A DNA stretch of 64,000 nucleotides from Crambe crambe (Eukaryota; Porifera; Demospongiae; Poecilosclerida; Crambeidae): the NCBI GenBank assembly GCA_963924555.1, contig OZ004583.1, positions 4,063,501 through 4,127,500 of the forward strand. Reading direction: 5' to 3'. The notes under the pieces are model-generated. The model did no database searches. It was not told the origin of the DNA and saw only the letters and a program-made list of their open reading frames with translations. The translations under genes and the position numbers were made by a program. This document shows positions 49,701 through 62,931 of the stretch, piece by piece (positions within the stretch are counted from its first letter, which is position 1; each line of letters starts with the position of its first letter).

Positions 49701-50600
49701 GTTTAGTTATCCATATAGTTACTAGTACCTGCAACATGTGGGATACATCAAACATTGAAAGCGAACTCCTGGTGTGAGTAACAGATTGAATGCTACTCAA
49801 ATCTTCATACACAGAAGGCATAGACCACCCAGCGAATGGAACCATTTTCCCCCCATGAGAAACATGAAAATCATGTAGTGGAGTCTTTAACAAAGAGTTT
49901 ACCTAGACATCAACAAAAAAGTGTTCCAGGAATTATTCCTGATTACTCTATTGGGGGCAGGCCCCAGATGAGGAATAATTATAATGGAGGCACATGAATT
50001 TTTTCCCTCAGCACCAGAGTGCTGAGCTAGTGCACACATGATAAAGCCATAACTAGAATATAGAGAGCATTACAAATGGAAGTCAAGATTTCTTACATAG
50101 ATTGATCTATCTAGTAGGTTCCTTAAGCGATTAAACTGCAATTTTCTTCAGCTAAGCCGTGGATGTTCAACTGATCTTATTGGAGTGTACCTAAATGTAT
50201 TTTTTTGATATCACATTCTTGAACTTTTAGCTTCATGTAACTTTACTACTTAACAACAGTATTATTATAGTCTCTATGCATGTATATCCTGATGTGATGC
50301 CACATATAAGCATAAAATTTACCCACTCACTAGTCTCGTGGCCGACCCTTTACCCGGCGAGACTAACCACTCACTATGGTATCATAGGCCTAATGGCGGC
50401 AACTGCTGTTTACTATGGTTTTTGTTTGTGCACTGTATAGCCCGTAATCAGTTCAGTTTCCAGAAAAAAAGGGGGGGAGGGGGGATGCATCAGTGCTTTC
50501 TAGCTGCCATACGTACCTTGGAAGAAGTGGAAAAGGATCCTCGCGAGCCATAAAATATGAGCATGAGACGAGTTCGTACTACTCCAACCTTGGAAAACAT
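46720..50600 (-). CDS. AMT: Aminomethyltransferase, mitochondrial (glycine cleavage T protein), complete
   Basis: AMT takes the aminomethyl group from the H protein and makes methylene-tetrahydrofolate plus ammonia in the mitochondrial glycine cleavage system. Exons: 50600-50517, 49902-49729, 49407-49326, 48725-48595, 48471-48390, 48311-48166, 47473-47293, 47045-46720. All joins are in phase, giving 401 residues (family about 403). Exon 1 encodes a typical import presequence ([13 protein letters not shown] ... [10 protein letters not shown]), rich in Arg, Ser and hydrophobic residues with no acidic residue. Exon 2 starts the mature fold with [20 protein letters not shown] and DVSHM. Further signatures are [48 protein letters not shown] and [15 protein letters not shown]. 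It lies 361 bp upstream of the YWTD/EGF start on the same strand. No lesion was seen. Confidence 0.97.
47474..48165. other. AMT intron 6, nothing recognised
   Basis: About 0.7 kb between AMT exons 6 and 7, AT-rich, with no repeat end or coding homology recognised. Confidence 0.5.
48726..49325. other. AMT intron 3, nothing recognised
   Basis: About 0.6 kb containing a local duplication: words around ccatagaaaataa...ttttgttcta at 49088-49110 recur at 49140-49175. The 81-aa open frame here is not supported. Confidence 0.45.
49950..50050. repeat. Repeat C terminal fragment (inverted)
   Basis: ttttttccctcagcaccaga followed by gtgctgagctagtgcacac is the inverse of the GAGGCAAAAA-type end of repeat C. 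It lies in AMT intron 1. Confidence 0.5.
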
Positions 50601-51045
50601 CAGAGACGTGTGCCCGTGTTAAATTTCTTCGCCTACTACACACAGCCTACTACACACACTACCCTCGAGGGCCCCTCCTCAAATCACTGCGCTGTTACGC
50701 GAGTCGACTAGCTGAGCGGTACCCCAGGATTGAGTCCTTGAAAGCATGTACTGGTCTGGTTCACGAGACCAAGGAGTGCATCTGGCTAGAGCTAGGTCCA
50801 CAGGACCAGTTAAAGATAAGCTTTATCATCTTCATAAGCATGCTAACGTTAAAGATATCCTCTCCTCTTAGAGATTTATATGTATACATTAATATTCTTC
50901 AGGACGAGGCCTCCTCTAAGACAAGTCCAGTGATCTGTACATCGAAGTCCAACTTCGTGGCATAAAGCATTGGCTTAGAAAATGGCATACTAATATCTTT
51001 TGGTAGGTAGTTAGGCAACTATTATTATTTAAAAATAATTGGTCA
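50601..51045. other. DNAH6 3' end to AMT 5' end intergenic
   Basis: 445 bp between the DNAH6 stop (51046) and the AMT start codon (50600), both minus strand. It must hold the DNAH6 3' UTR and the AMT promoter. Small plus-strand open frames at 50493-50965 have no support. Confidence 0.5.
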
Positions 51046-54000
51046 TTATTCATTTAGCTGGCAAAGTAAGGCTGCTCCTTTTGCAATCCAGTAATCTTGA
51101 GATTTTTTTGAAGGAAGTTGTACGGGAACAACGAAATTGGTAGAATGACCTAGTGAAGTACAGTGATTAATTAAAAATATCAGTAGCTATAATAATATAC
51201 CAGTAGTTGACAGCACACCAGCCCTTGTTGAAGTTTTATAAAGAGGGGAGTTGTAATCCGTGGGATCAGGAATATGGTGTTGATGGGGTTCCATATGCAT
51301 CATTGGAAGAGCCTGAGAAGAAGATATTTATTGAAGAATTAAACGATAAAAAACAACAACAACAATAACAACAACAACAAAACTTACAGGATTCATTTCT
51401 CCTGGTAAAGAATCTCTGATTGTCATTTCATCGTCATCCCATTTCATAGCTTCCATAAAGAGACCATGGACTACTACTCCATCCTCAAATACTGGTATCA
51501 TATTGTCCATAATTTCTTCTTCCTCTTTCATTGCAGCATTGTAATACTCCTCTTGTTTTCTATATATCTTCATTGGTTGATACTTAAAACTCAGTTGATC
51601 TATAGGAAGGTTATATTTCCTGGCATGATTTTGAAGAGTGCCTGTTAGGAACCCTTGAGGAAAGAAAAATCCTGACAACCAATATGATCTTGGATAGCCC
51701 TTTTCAATCCAATGCTGCATTAATCAAATCTTTTGTTATCTAAATTAAAATGCTTATAATAATGAAACTGCACCTCAATGAAATGTAGACGAAAGACTAA
51801 GTCTTTCACCCAAGAACTTAGTGGCTTTAATGATGGATAAGCTGCATTAGACCAAAGTTGTGGAACCTATAACAATTAACCATCACATTAGCTTTTTTTT
51901 TTTGCGATAAAAACTTAGTAGCTATATTATATAAACACCTGGTTATTTAAGAAACTAGTATAAACAGTTTCTAACTCTTCAGACATGACCACAAATCCTT
52001 TGATAGCCTTTTTAATATCATTAAGTGACACCTGGAAAAATAAATAGCAGTAAATAAGTTTAGCTGAGTAGTGGGGTTCAAAAAGTTCATGAACAAGAGA
52101 GTGCAAGTTACCCCTCATCCAGCACCTAATAACGTATATCTCCTGTCAAACTATGATGTTAAGTACAATGCTTTACTATAATGACAATTTGTAATGTATA
52201 TATAGTATCAGTGTGTGTGTGTGTGTGTGTGTGTCGCATATGTGTATGTGTGTGTGATGAATTACTGTGAAGTACACAGACCATTTTCATTCAATCAAGA
52301 CTGGCACGTGCAATTGAGCTAGCTAGCAGTAGGTAATGGATGACAAACAATGGTAGTGGAGTATGTACAGTAAGGCATTGTTCGGAGTAGGTGTGTAGAA
52401 GCTATAAATATTGCCATCGGTCTTTGTCTGAAAATCACTGCTCACTGGAGAGTAAACACTGTTGAGGCTGAAGTCTAATTGCTACTGGCTATGAAGTTTC
52501 CCCTATCATTTGAGGGTAAGCATTCTAATCACTACTGGCTGCAGAGAGATACATAAACAGGGATGACTGAGTACTGTAACCCCTCACACATGCATTGTGT
52601 TGAGGCAACCACACTTCTGTATTATCCATGAGAGAGAGAGAGAGAGAGAGAGCAATTTGTTGTGATAACTATTTTACAAATGAGGCATTAGACAATTTGA
52701 ATTACATTGATTAACCTCCTGGAGAGCTTGGGCAATTGGCCATCTACCTAGTTATGTTAATTGGTTGCCTTTGTTCTTAAGCAGATGCACGATGTTGAAA
52801 CCATTTACAGTTATTTACCTTGAGAATTTTCAATAGGTTATTAAATCTGTCGATTTCTTGACTTAGGACAGTTGATAAAGAATTAATCTGACCTTTTTCA
52901 TCAACCTATATAAATAGGATTATGTATCACCATAACCAAATTAAAATGGCTATTATTATGTACCTCAAAGAGTTCAGGAAGGGCTTTATCAATGTCCAGT
53001 TTATCAGGAATTTTTCCAAGGATATTTTCTGCCAATTCATCAACAATCTCATCATTTGTTTTTCCTCCACTACTGCTTGCAAGACGAGGTTGAACATCCA
53101 GTATTTGATGGATCAAAGAATTAGCCTCTTGAGTCTAAAAATATATAAATAATAATATTGCTCCCCCTGTAATTTCCTTAAATAAGATTACCTGAAAAGC
53201 TATGTTCGCATTATCATGCATGCCAAATATTTCAGGTTCATCACTAAATGGCAATTTTTCAATATAATCCTTATACTCTTGAATAGTATAACCATCAGGA
53301 GCAAAATAAATTCCTGCAATAGAGGTACAAGATGGTATTACGAGAAGGAATTTGAGGGGAGAAAAAAAACCTGAGGGAGAGAAACAATATCCCTCTTCCA
53401 GTATCTTGTCAGAAAAGAACGTCTTTAATATTGTCCTTAAACATCGCTGATCCCATGAATCTGTCACTCGTCCACCATATGTGATCTGTACATTGGAAAA
53501 AAGTAACTGACCAAGTAGGAGCCTAAGTTGGAATAATGATTCTCTGTTTGCCATGCACTTAATATAAATTTTGAGGAATTTATAATTCATAAAATGGGGT
53601 TTAAGAGCAATCACTTAGAGTGCTTCCAACTTAGAGTAAATTTTCGATGGGGACCAAAAAGGGTCATATTGGATCTGAGCAAGGTAAAACTTAACATATA
53701 AGACTAGATAACAAGACTAGGATCAAAGTGCCTTTTTCATGTGCAAATAAGGGGTTGTCCAGTAAGAGTCAAGAATTGGATCTTGGTACCTCCCATAGTT
53801 ATATTTTGTGCATGAAAAAAATTCACTGCTTGTCAAAACTATTTTTGTGTTATATTTTTAAAATATCTCTAAGATGGAATAGGGGGGGAAATGACAGACG
53901 TGGTCTCTGCAGGCTTGGAGACATGCACTACCAGAAAATGCAGTTTTTAGGAAAGAAAGTACAGTAGATTGATAGGGGGACTGCCAAAACAATAGTGATA

Positions 54001-57000
54001 ACAAATGAAAATGATGATTCCTGCTAAGAGTTAGCATCATAAAATTTAAGGAATGAGGTACCTTGATGTAGTGTCAAAATATGTTAGATTAAAGTGGCCA
54101 TACCCCTCCATGCTGTAATACTGAATTTTAATTAAATACTTGCACTTACCTCCCCAGTGATGAAAACAAGGGCATCCCATGGGATTTCTCCATCTTTCAA
54201 AAATAACCTCAAATTATCCAGTGCACACTCTCGATCAGAGTCATTGAATTCATACTACATAGTAAAATTAATATCTCAAGGCATTCTACTTCCTAGTTCC
54301 CACATAAACTTCTACTTCATCTCTATATAGAGAAGGAAGCACATTAGATGTGCAGTGATTTACTATAGCCTTGTGTACTCAGGCCCATTTCTGCAGAAAA
54401 TGGGACAGGTTTACCAAGGCCTGGTACATCAGCTGTATCAGCTACTAACTTTTGGGAGTCGTAAAGAAGCTTTTAAATCTTAAGAATTATTCCACATAAT
54501 ATAATATTACAACATTATAACTGGATATCTCCAATATACATTATAATAGAATGCAGGGTATGGAATGGGTAGAATTAGCTCATCCTCGCGTGTCACCTTA
54601 ATATTCCATCCTAATGGGCCAAATTTTTTTCTTTCTTGAATAACAGCATGGAAAAAACAGATTCCAAACACCAATTTACGCCAAGTAACTCCTAATGCTA
54701 TAAAATTAACAATAAGATCACTATATTATACTGTACTCCATAATATTTGCCATTTCCTTGAAGAAAATTAGTGCTAGTAATGGAATTCACAATCACGAAA
54801 TTTAAACCTTTTTTGCACTAGGTAATAACAACACACATAATTGGTGTATTAGCTCCTGATTGTACAGGTTTCTATTTCCAATAGTATACTTGTATTATGC
54901 CTGTTGATACTTAGAATACCAGTAAATCTATCACTTAGAAAACCTGTAATCTATTGGTCAAATCCAATGAATGATGTCACTTCAATTATGATATTCATTA
55001 CCCACATTCCAACCAACATGAATTTCTAGCATAATATGACAAGACAACACTTTCTAGCTGGCTTATAGCAAGCTGCTATTCCACATTGACATTCTGCATG
55101 GAGCCCAGGTCAGTGTCAAGTGATACCCCCTGTGTCATATATTTTCCTCTTAAGGTGGTCACCAGCACGAAATACTTATGGTATGGATGAACAGTTGGGC
55201 AGGCAGGTTGAGACCGACAGACAGACAGTTGGGTAGGCAGGTTGACAGACGTCTGACAGACAAACAGACGGACAGTTGGGCAGGCAGGTGTACAGATGCA
55301 ACAAAGACTTAGCCTATAAGTCTCTTAATAATAGACCTGGGGATCTATGGTATTTAGAAACCTGAGGGCCCTGGGCTGTAGCAGCCTGAGCTCAGCAAAG
55401 GGGCCCAAGGGTTTCAAAATACTGTATGTCCCATTGGTCGATAGGGCCAAGAATTGCATGTCGGCTGAGCTCAGTGAGTTACTGTTTGTTCGTAGTCATC
55501 TAGCTAGCTTTTGACATATTAATGGGCTGAGCTGTTGCTATGCTATGTTGTTAAAGACAGCACATGTACAGTGAGTTGATGATGTTCTATTATAGATAGT
55601 TAGACACCTCGGCCTTCATGTTTCTAAATCTAGGTCTTGGTGTTAACGACAACAACAGCAACAACACAACTCCCTTTGCACACCTTACAGAACAAGAACA
55701 ACAATAACAAGCAAGTGCTATAGACTGAAAGCTTAAGGGAACAGTAAAGAGTTTAAAATAGTCTACAGTAGTATAACTATTCACTCTCTTTACCCTCCTA
55801 GTACAGTTATCAACACTTGATTCCAGTGCATGGTCACAGGTAGTTTGTTTATGCGTGCGTTGTCTGTGTATCTGTCTGATTTATTCCTAAAACTTCCAAA
55901 AAATGCGAGTCTACAAAAAAAACTTGACAAGAAGGAAGTTATTATCATATAAATCAAGTGTCCCAGCTCTATTCAGAGCTGACAAAAATTAACTCTGGCA
56001 CATATGCCTGTGTCTGTACAGCACTGAGGACTAAAACCTGCCTGAAGTCCTCATGCACTAATCTAGTCATGTGCTTCAAGACCAGTCTGGGACTGTCACA
56101 TAATTTACTGCTTACCATGATCTTCGATATATGTGGGTTGAAATTCTGCATATGCCCTTCTTACATTAGTTCTCAAACCTAATCAATAATTAATAATAAC
56201 ATCTTGATGAGAATAATAATTTTATGCTACTACAAACCTTTGGGTGGTTCATTGGTGACTTTCACAGAATTTTGTAATACTGACACAGGAAAACACTTGT
56301 CTGGCATGGAACTTAAGAACAACCTGAAATCATTATGAATGACTGCATCTGAAGTTGCAAACCCCTTGATCACAGCTTCCATACGCAACATCCATGATGC
56401 AGCTAGATGACAATTCTATGATATGATTTTAAAAGTCTCAAGAAAAAAATAGTGCAAGCATGAACTAACTTGGTGAGTAAAGCAACTAGCTCATTTTCTA
56501 ATCATGAAATTCACAGCTACAAGTAAGTCATTACCATAGGCAAGTCATGGTTACGAGCAGCTAGTGCAGACTATGTAAAGGACATGGAATGAGATACAGC
56601 ACATTGTCATTAGCTTCATAATAATACCAGTTACAATATCAGTGTATCAGATTTGAGTGGTATACTACGAAATGTTATAATCATGCTAATTGAATACTTT
56701 ACACTGGATGTTTGAAATACCTGAAGAAACACCCAATCTCCATTGGCAGTAGCACTGGCAATAAGTTTTTCAGCTATTGGACCTTGTCCTTGACCAAGTG
56801 ATATAGCATGTATTCTAGGAATTTAATCATGATAATGAATTATAATTATGTCAATAATTATAATCACCTCTCCATATAGTTCATTTCTTTAGCAAATCTG
56901 AGAAAATTACTCATAGGATCAGAACCAGGAGATAGAATAAAAACCAATGGTGTAGTGTTTGAAGTGTCTTCATATAACGTTGCCAATTTGACCGGAGGAC

Positions 57001-60000
57001 TTTCCACAAATTGAGGTCCAAGGTTTTTTGACACAAAATCCAGTATTGCAAATACAACCTAATAATAATTATCATGCAAGTTTTAAGTGGCAGTGATATA
57101 CACTAACCTTGTCTTCTGCAAAACATTTAATCATGCATAGCTTCTGAGCATCAGTTAATCTCTCATTCCATTTCCCAAACTTAGTGGGAGACTCGTCTTC
57201 ATTGTCTAGAGTTTTTGGAATATCTTCCAAATAATTATCAGATTCTTTAGGATTAACATTGATTTCTAGTCTTCCTAAACTACAATTGACTGGAGTTTTG
57301 GTGATATCACTAGAAATGCCTTTGAAACATGGGAGCATGTCCTCAAGGTCATGACAACCATTCCAAATTTGTGCAGTGAGCCACTTCACATTAGGTTTTT
57401 CAGGCCGCTCCTGTATTTAATATTTGTGGTGAAATACTCATATCCTAGATGATTAGTACCATTACCTTTTCAACAGCTGCAGCTCCTCTGAGAAAGTAAT
57501 TCCATTCATCATCAGAGATTTTATCACATTGTCGCATAATTTCAACACATAACATAAAAGAGAACAGGAGCTTGTGTCTTTCAAACAACCCTCTGCACAA
57601 TGTTGTGATAATATTGTAACCAAATTATATTTTATATAAATACAAATTTACCTTGCAATATTGGTGTACACAAAGTTTGTACAGTTAGTCAAAAGAGTAT
57701 TTAAGCGAATTTCGAGGATATTGGACTTTTCACTTTGTTCAATGCACATATTAAATAATTGATTGAAATACTTTAGAGAATATTGATACATGGGATCTAC
57801 TTCAGCTAGTGTAGCCACAACAAAGTACATTACAGATCCTCTGATGGCCACTGGGCGATACTTCTCTCTTGCCGTGGATATTTGGATTTCAGTCTGTTCA
57901 GCTTCATGAAGACGCTTAGATATTTGACCAGATGTAACCTAAAGTAAATATATGAACTCAATTGTGTGGTAACTCCATAGATTTGTAGTTACACAAAGCT
58001 CAAAAAGTTAATATTTGTATTGGTATGTGGCATGATTCTCAGTAGTCTGGCATAGCACCGCCCACCGACTTGAGTACGTGGTCTGGTGACATAATACAAT
58101 GAGTTGTGCTGGCAGATTCTACTGCACACGTGCGTTACTAACAAGAGGTAGCGGTATTATAATTAGCCAGTGACAGCACAGTTGTCGTAATGAACTTATA
58201 GGAAGAGGTGCCAAATGTTTATGTAATTTTATGTCATTTAGCGTCATTTAATGATATTCATCGATTTAGCAGGTTTCCTGCTAAATGGCACAACTCGTTG
58301 TATTGTATGTCACCAGACCATGTACTAGAGTTGATGGGCAGTGCTATGCCAGACTAGATTCTCAGTATGTTAAAACAAGCAACATCCACGCTAAGCTCAC
58401 TAGTCAATACCTTCGAGGCATCCAGTATTGTAATCAGCTTTTCATCATCTAGTATATTACCCGTCGATTCAAAGAGGAGCTTTAATATGGTATCTTCAAT
58501 ACTCTAGTAAGAACACAAAATATTAATAATTCAACAAGATTACAGCTTCTACTTGCCTTCAATTCATTTTTGGCTTGGTTGATATTTACAATCAATTCAT
58601 TGCGCTGTTCTTCTAAATCAGGACGCTCCAAACGCACAACATCACTATCATAATCAACACTTTCAATAAAACTATTGAGTAACCTTCTTTAATTTACCTA
58701 AGCAGTTGGTCTTCCAATCCAGACTTTGTAACAGTGAAGTTGATGATAGTAACTTTAATGCAAACTTCGGGAAGGTAATGAGGATTGAACAATTTTGTTG
58801 TCATATAAAACCTAATCATTAAGATATTATTAACCTATCCTACTATTTCATTTCCATCTAACCTGAAATTTCTATCATAATCTATATCACTATCTCCAAG
58901 TCTTATCAGCAATCGCCCTCCTTGCATGAATGTCTGCTTCAATAGAATAGGCTCCAGAGAAGGATCAAGTTGCTCTTCAACCTGTTTTAGAAACTTGTAT
59001 GTGATAATACTCAAGAAGAGGGGCCTTGTCCTGCAAACATTAAAGCTAAGCTACATAATGAAATGTAAAGTTCAATCAAGGAATAAAAAATGGGGTGTAT
59101 AAATTTGTATCATGAGATATCTAACTTGATTCAATTTTTACATAAGATCCCTTTTCTCAAGTACTATCACTGATTTTATATAAATTATTATAGTATAACC
59201 TCTTCAAGAAGAACTGGTGTTCCTATTCTTATAGCATTTTCTAAAGTTCTGAGGTAGTTGGCATCTGTCAGCTTGATCTTTTTAAGCCCATTACGTCCTT
59301 CCATGTTACAAATCCAACGATTGGCCTACTTCATCATTACAATAACATAACTATCATATTTATTATTCACTTACCTGTTCTTGTGGGTCAATCATCAGTG
59401 GCCATCGCCTCCCTCTAGTTACAAGAACTGCATTTTCAATAGAAATAGAATCTCTTGGGAGACCATCTGAATTCCATTCTCTGATTTCAAAAGGGGTAGC
59501 TAAAATGTTTATCAAGCTAAAATCTTCTGATACTGGAATTGTCAGCTCCTTGCATCGTGAAATCCACCGCTTCAATAACTATAAGGAATGTAATTTCATA
59601 ATAAAACAGGAATCACTATTAACTTTGATTCTACATATTATAGAACATGGCATCAAATAAATCTTGTGAACTTGATATCTTGGTTTGCATACACCGTTAC
59701 ACTTTAATATCATGGGTATTATTTTTTCCCTATGGGTGGGTTCGGTTTGCTTCCTAATGTTCTTACCCTCTCTCTGTAGGAACTTGTAAAGGCACCATTA
59801 TAGGCAACACAAGCAGCAGCAATGAAGACATTGCCAGCAACATTGTTTATCTCTTCATCTAATTTCTAGAATATAAAAAAAATTCTTTTATTAGTTCATT
59901 AAGATTTTCACTCACTTCAACTGATTCTGCCCACCGAACTTGTTCATCAGCTAAACCTGTAGTAAGTTTTGCTGCTCTTTTCAATCTAGCTTGAGTTTCT

Positions 60001-62892
60001 GCGATGTTTGTGGTTAACATTTCTTTTTCTTGTACACTGCTTTCATATTTGGACTTAAGTTCAGCTATCTATATATTATACATCATGATGATCACATATT
60101 TCCTACCTAATACATAGAGCAGGGGTGTGATAAAAGATATATCACACTCCGAAGTGCAACATATCACTGCAGGCTTTTTTATAACAGCCATAGATACTGT
60201 ACACGAAAGAGTGCTATAAATGAAGTGTAGTGGACATAAATTTGGAGTGCCAGGGCTGAGGCTATTCTTAGTAGGCCTACTCTAACCCTTGAATCACATG
60301 AAGTCCATAGCTACTATCTATGTGCCTTGTTGATGGTGGAGAAGGATGCAACAGCTGGCTGGTAAACAAGCTAGCTTGCCCATATTTTTGTTGTTTTCAC
60401 TCCAGCCAGTTGAGTGAAGTTGTATTTGCTAGGTGCCAGTCTAGTTGTGCAGTCTTTTTCACTACAGCACCAAAGTGATTGTTCTTTTCACTCATCATTG
60501 TTGTTTGAAAAGTGTAACTAAGGACTGTTCATGCTGGAAATATAATAGTTATTGCAGGTGTTTTATTGCCATAATTTCCTTGGCACCATGCAACTTATAT
60601 CCCATGCATGGGCAAGATCAAAGGACCGTGGTGTGGACTTGGGTTGTTTATAACCCATAAAACCCTGGCACCCATGTTACATAATTATTCACATATAAGT
60701 CACTTACTTGAGCTTCGATAGATGCCAGATTAGACTGTTTCTCTTGAAGCTGTGATGTTACTATATCTAATTCTTCTTGTGCAGCCTTCAATCTTAGTTT
60801 AAGAATAATAAAAAGTCACATAAGTATATGAGTACATACCCATAAAATGCATGGTAGGTCAATAAAGATTGACCTACTTCCGATTGCTTTCAAATGTTGT
60901 AATAATGCACACCTGAGTATGACAGACACTCCCCATCAGATAATTATACATACCTTGCTCTTTTGGGTTCAACCGTCTTGAAAACTTTAGCATATAAATC
61001 CATAGCTCGAACCCATAAACACATTGACTTGCAGGCCTTAGATGTTCTTTCGACTACTTCAGGAAGAAATTTAGGGTTATCAATGTACTTCTTCAGCTTC
61101 TTTAAAATTGATTCAGAAATGTTTTCCTGAAAGAAAGAAGGAATGATAGCACATTCAGGGCTGATTCTTGTAATGGTGTTAATAATAATTATAACAGTAA
61201 TGAAACTGCATAACTAATATTAATATGTACCTTATCGTAATCAATCATTCTTTTCATGAGTCCAGTGTCTCCCAGCAAAGTCTTAGCACTGGCCCAGTCA
61301 GGTCTTACATTAAACAAGATACAAATTGCTTCCATGACTGTTGCTACAAGTTCTGGAGGCTTGCTAAAGACACGAATTTCAGCTATATCACTTTTATCCA
61401 GTGCATCAAGAGCCTACAACAAATGTACAGTTACAAGTTCATATAGGTGGCCATCACATGATCAGGCTGAGCCTCTACTCTGATGAACTTGAGCATTAAT
61501 ATGCAGTTCAGCACCTACAGTTAACCCCAGGGTAGAGTTACAATAGCTAGCTAGAATAGTTATAGATATCCTAATAGAAAAGTGCCTAGCCATTGGCTAC
61601 AAATTATCTCATTTACTACCCCGATTTAATTCTTACTCAATCCTATGCGCAAACATTATTAATAACATGAATACCATCGTCAACCCATTGTGGGACAAAT
61701 GCATACATGCATTGAAAAAAGCAACAAAAACAACAACAACAAAACATTAATATTCTCAAAATAGCAATGCCACCCCTACTATTATTGTTTTATGTTCCAT
61801 GCTTCACTCATCATACCACATCAATATCTATATGAATATAGCATACAGTGTGCCCTAGTTATTTTCTTCTGGTTCTTGGAAGGGATCATAGGAAATACTA
61901 CTAAAGATGGCATGCAGAGGCATAATTAAGCATTCCCTTGTATGCAGGTCCCTATAATTGGGTGATCAAGTGGAAGGGGGAAAGTAAGTTGAATTTGTGG
62001 TCTTTATTTTTCTGCAAATAACTAGAGAACAAGATATTTTGACCTACCTACCTGCAAGGAAGTTCTTTATCTACACATAATAACAGCATAAAAATTTATC
62101 GCTTCAGTGCCAACAAAAATAAAAGTTCCTTCCACATTAAATGAATGAACCAATGAAAATTTCCTACTATACGGTATTATTTCACATAATTCCTGAAAGG
62201 ATCAGGCACTGGCTATAAATTAAGACCTGAACAGAACTGCCTAATGCATCCACATGCGTACCAACCACATAATGCATGCATGTATGACCATGCTTTTTCC
62301 TTCACTAGCATGATCAGTGTGTGGTTTTGGTTCTTAGCTGGTGCAATCTGTAGCCAATGTATTTTTAAAAAAGTGTATTCTAGTTAGGTATTTCTTAGCG
62401 GTAACTTGGTCCTGGGGCTGATTGTAGCTACTTGAATGCTGCATCTGAAAACAATGCTCAGCCTCATCACTAATTAATTAAAAGAATTTAGAACGGCTAC
62501 AGCTTGTCCTGAGGGCTATGCACTTTTGGTGCTTTTTTCTGCTCAGTAACTGAGGTGGGTTAGGCAAGCAAAGCCTTCTATCAAGGTACCAAGGCTCTGG
62601 TTCCAACTCATTGGACCATAGTTCAAAGAGAAATCAATGTTATTTGGTATGCATACCTTATTAGCAGCATTGAGAGCAGGCAATGCCTGATCAAGATCCT
62701 TTTGTGCATCATCAGCTATTACTTTAGTTTCTGCAGCTTTCTTATTTGCAATAGCTTCTTCCTGTACAATTACAGTTTTGACCTTTGACGCCTTCTGCTG
62801 GTCTGCTGTGAGTGTCTGCATTAGTTCTTCAGTTTCTCTAGACTTAGTTTCTAACTGAGGAGCCAGAGCTGTCAACTCAGCCTATACCAAAA

Positions 62893-62931
<39 letters not shown>

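Noticed and set aside
50493-50560. Alternative AMT start [12 protein letters not shown] overlapping exon 1
   Set aside because: In that frame the junction with exon 2 gives an immediate stop. The overlapping frame from 50600 gives a good presequence and a phase-0 join.
52200-52660. Regularly spaced repeats considered as a CRISPR-like array
   Set aside because: They are simple GT and GA microsatellites in a eukaryotic intron; no repeat-spacer structure.
53135-53614. 159-aa minus-strand open frame read as one exon
   Set aside because: It reads through a short (~57-nt) intron at about 53370-53314 with good GT-AG borders; splicing restores the dynein sequence GIYFAPDG.
61225-61483. Serine-rich plus-strand frames
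   Set aside because: They are shadows of a DNAH6 stalk exon on the minus strand.
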